Source: Marinosulfonomonas sp.
GTDB taxonomy: Bacteria; Pseudomonadota; Alphaproteobacteria; Rhodobacterales; Rhodobacteraceae
DNA length: 14,861 nucleotides
Reading direction: 5' to 3'
Assembly: GCA_026989405.1 (NCBI GenBank)
Contig: JALSJL010000209.1
Coordinates: forward strand, 1-14,861
Positions 13,422 to 14,861 of this stretch are shown piece by piece (position 1 is the stretch's first letter; every line of letters starts with the position of its first letter). Below the pieces are notes generated by a model that saw nothing but the letters and a program-made list of their open reading frames with translations, searched no databases and was not told the origin of the DNA. Made by a program: the position numbers and the translations under genes.

Positions 13422-14861
13422 TCATTTACGCTTGCGCGCCACCTTGCGGCGCGATTTTCCGCGCCCCGACCCCCGACGCTGCCCGCCTTTCGGCCGGCGC
13501 GCCCTGTTGCCCACGGGCGGTTTCTTGTCCTCGACCGACAGCAGCTCCAGCAGCAACCCACCGGTCACCGGCACCGCCTCCGCAAGACGCACCGTCACCT
13601 TCTGGCCCAGCGCAATGGTGAACCCGGTCTCACTGCCCACCAGCGCCGAACGCTCGGCGTCGAACTCGAAATACTCGCGCCCCAGCGTGCGCACCGGGAT
13701 CAGCCCGTCGGCGCCGGTTTCGTCGAGCTTCACGAAGGCCCCGAACCGCGCGACGCCGGCGACGCGGCCGGTGAACTCGTTGCCCACCCGCTCGCTCAGC
13801 CAGGACGCGAGATAGCGGTCATTAGTGTCGCGCTCGGCGGCCATCGAGCGGCGTTCGGTATCGGATATATGCACCGCGGTTTCGTCAAGCCGTTCGACAT
13901 CCCCGGCGCTCAGCCCGTCCGCGCCCCAGCCATGCGCCTTGATCAGAGAGCGATGCACGATCAGGTCGGCGTAGCGCCGGATCGGCGAGGTGAAATGCGC
14001 ATAGGCCTTCAGCGCCAGCCCGAAATGGCCAAGGTTTTCGCGGCTGTAATAGGCCTGCGTCATCGAGCGCAGGGTGGAAATGGCGATCAGCTCGGCAAAA
14101 TCCGTTTCGCGTGCCTGTGCCAGCAACTGGTTCAGGTATTGCGTCTTCAGCACCCGCCCCCTGGCCAGTTTCAGCCCCGACGCCTCGACCACCTCGCGCA
14201 GCGCGTCCAGCTTTTCCGGCGAGGGCTCCTCGTGCACGCGAAACAACAGCGGCTGGCGGCGGGCGATCAGCTCTTCGGCCGCCGAGACATTGGCAAGGAT
14301 CATGAATTCCTCGATCAGCCGATGCGCATCCAGCCGCTCGCGCAGTGCGACCGAGGTGACCTTGCCCTCATCCGACAGGATGATCTTGCGCTCGGGCAGG
14401 TCCAGTTCCAGCGGCTGGCGCGCGGCGCGGGCCTTGGCGGCGGCGGCGTAGGCGGCATAGAGCGGGTCGATCACCTCGGCCATCAGAGGCGCCAGCCTTT
14501 CGCCGACCTCACCGTCGCGCGCGGCCTGAACCTCTTCATAGGTCAGCGAGACTTTCGACTTCATCATCGCGCGCATGAAGCGGTGGCCGATCTTGCGGCC
14601 CTTGGCATCCAGTTGCATGCGCACCGCGATCACCGGGCGCACCACGCCCTCGTGCAGCGAGCACAGATCGCCTGACAGGCGGTCGGGCAGCATGGGCACC
14701 ACGCGGTCGGGAAAATAGGTGGAGTTGCCGCGCTTGCGCGCTTCGCCGTCCAGCGCCGAGCCGGGCGTCACATAGGCCGCCACATCGGCAATGGCCACCC
14801 AGACCACGTGGCCGCCTTCGTTCTTCGGGTCGTCGTCGCCGTGGGCCCAGACGGCATCGTC
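13422..14861 (-). CDS. rnr: Ribonuclease R, C-terminal part (5' end outside window)
   Basis: RNase R is a processive 3'-to-5' exoribonuclease that degrades structured RNA and takes part in rRNA quality control. The visible 479 residues begin inside the RNB catalytic domain (DDAVWAHGDDDPKNEGGH, then WVAIADVAAYVTPGSALDGE). They include GNSTYFPDRVVPMLPDRLS, RLIEEFMILANVSAAEELI and the RNB signature HFTSPIRRYADLIVHRSLI. An S1 RNA-binding domain follows (about EFTGRVAGVARFGAFVKLDE through LLLELLSVED), then a lysine/arginine-rich tail (RRGSGRGKSRRKVARKRK), as expected for RNase R. The first catalytic aspartates and the N-terminal cold-shock domains lie beyond the edge; full proteins are about 750 residues. 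The Fe-S gene downstream is 45 bases away and probably co-transcribed. Confidence 0.95.
   Translation of the reverse strand, partial: DDAVWAHGDDDPKNEGGHVVWVAIADVAAYVTPGSALDGEARKRGNSTYFPDRVVPMLPDRLSGDLCSLHEGVVRPVIAVRMQLDAKGRKIGHRFMRAMMKSKVSLTYEEVQAARDGEVGERLAPLMAEVIDPLYAAYAAAAKARAARQPLELDLPERKIILSDEGKVTSVALRERLDAHRLIEEFMILANVSAAEELIARRQPLLFRVHEEPSPEKLDALREVVEASGLKLARGRVLKTQYLNQLLAQARETDFAELIAISTLRSMTQAYYSRENLGHFGLALKAYAHFTSPIRRYADLIVHRSLIKAHGWGADGLSAGDVERLDETAVHISDTERRSMAAERDTNDRYLASWLSERVGNEFTGRVAGVARFGAFVKLDETGADGLIPVRTLGREYFEFDAERSALVGSETGFTIALGQKVTVRLAEAVPVTGGLLLELLSVEDKKPPVGNRARRPKGGQRRGSGRGKSRRKVARKRK

Noticed and set aside
12642..14675. Long plus-strand open frame (about 677 codons) opposite the Fe-S and rnr genes
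   Set aside because: It lies antisense to two genes with clear family motifs. Such long antisense frames are expected in GC-rich DNA, and its translation is arginine/histidine-rich with no domain.

Overview
The window is about 14.9 kb of GC-rich chromosome. Its gene content, protein sequences and gene order point to an alphaproteobacterium of the Rhodobacterales (roseobacter-like). This assignment rests on protein resemblance and the familiar rsfS-rlmH-gpmI-envC-ctpA-rppH order, not on a marker gene. No tRNA, rRNA, CRISPR array or insertion sequence was seen. Coding density is high.

Layout: (1) 1-708, minus strand: the N-terminal half of leuC, cut by the window edge. (2) 709-946: a divergent intergenic gap holding at most a doubtful 28-codon ORF. 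(3) 947-2278: an MscS-type mechanosensitive channel followed by a hairpin. (4) 2417-7378: a tightly packed plus-strand run rsfS, rlmH, gpmI, an EnvC-like murein hydrolase activator and the S41 protease ctpA, with TGATG overlaps at two junctions and a strong GC hairpin after ctpA. (5) 7422-7907: rppH. (6) 8029-9236: a small SHOCT-domain membrane protein and an orphan SAM-dependent methyltransferase. (7) 9271-12335: an SOS-type promoter followed by a DnaE2-type error-prone polymerase gene. (8) 12381-14861, minus strand: a double [4Fe-4S] protein resembling the QueG/reductive dehalogenase superfamily, downstream of rnr (RNase R), whose 5' part lies outside the window.

Most of the window is housekeeping. 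rsfS and rlmH act on the ribosome, gpmI in glycolysis, EnvC and CtpA in envelope and peptidoglycan maintenance, and RppH and RNase R in RNA decay. The unusual part is the dnaE2 locus. The promoter has a LexA-type box between its -35 and -10 elements, as expected for an imuA-imuB-dnaE2 mutasome operon. However, imuA and imuB are absent between promoter and polymerase, and the polymerase stops just before its usual C-terminal OB-fold, at a dense cluster of inverted repeats. This looks like a reduced or decaying SOS mutagenesis cassette, or a minimal variant of one. The Fe-S protein and the methyltransferase are the two proteins of truly unknown function.
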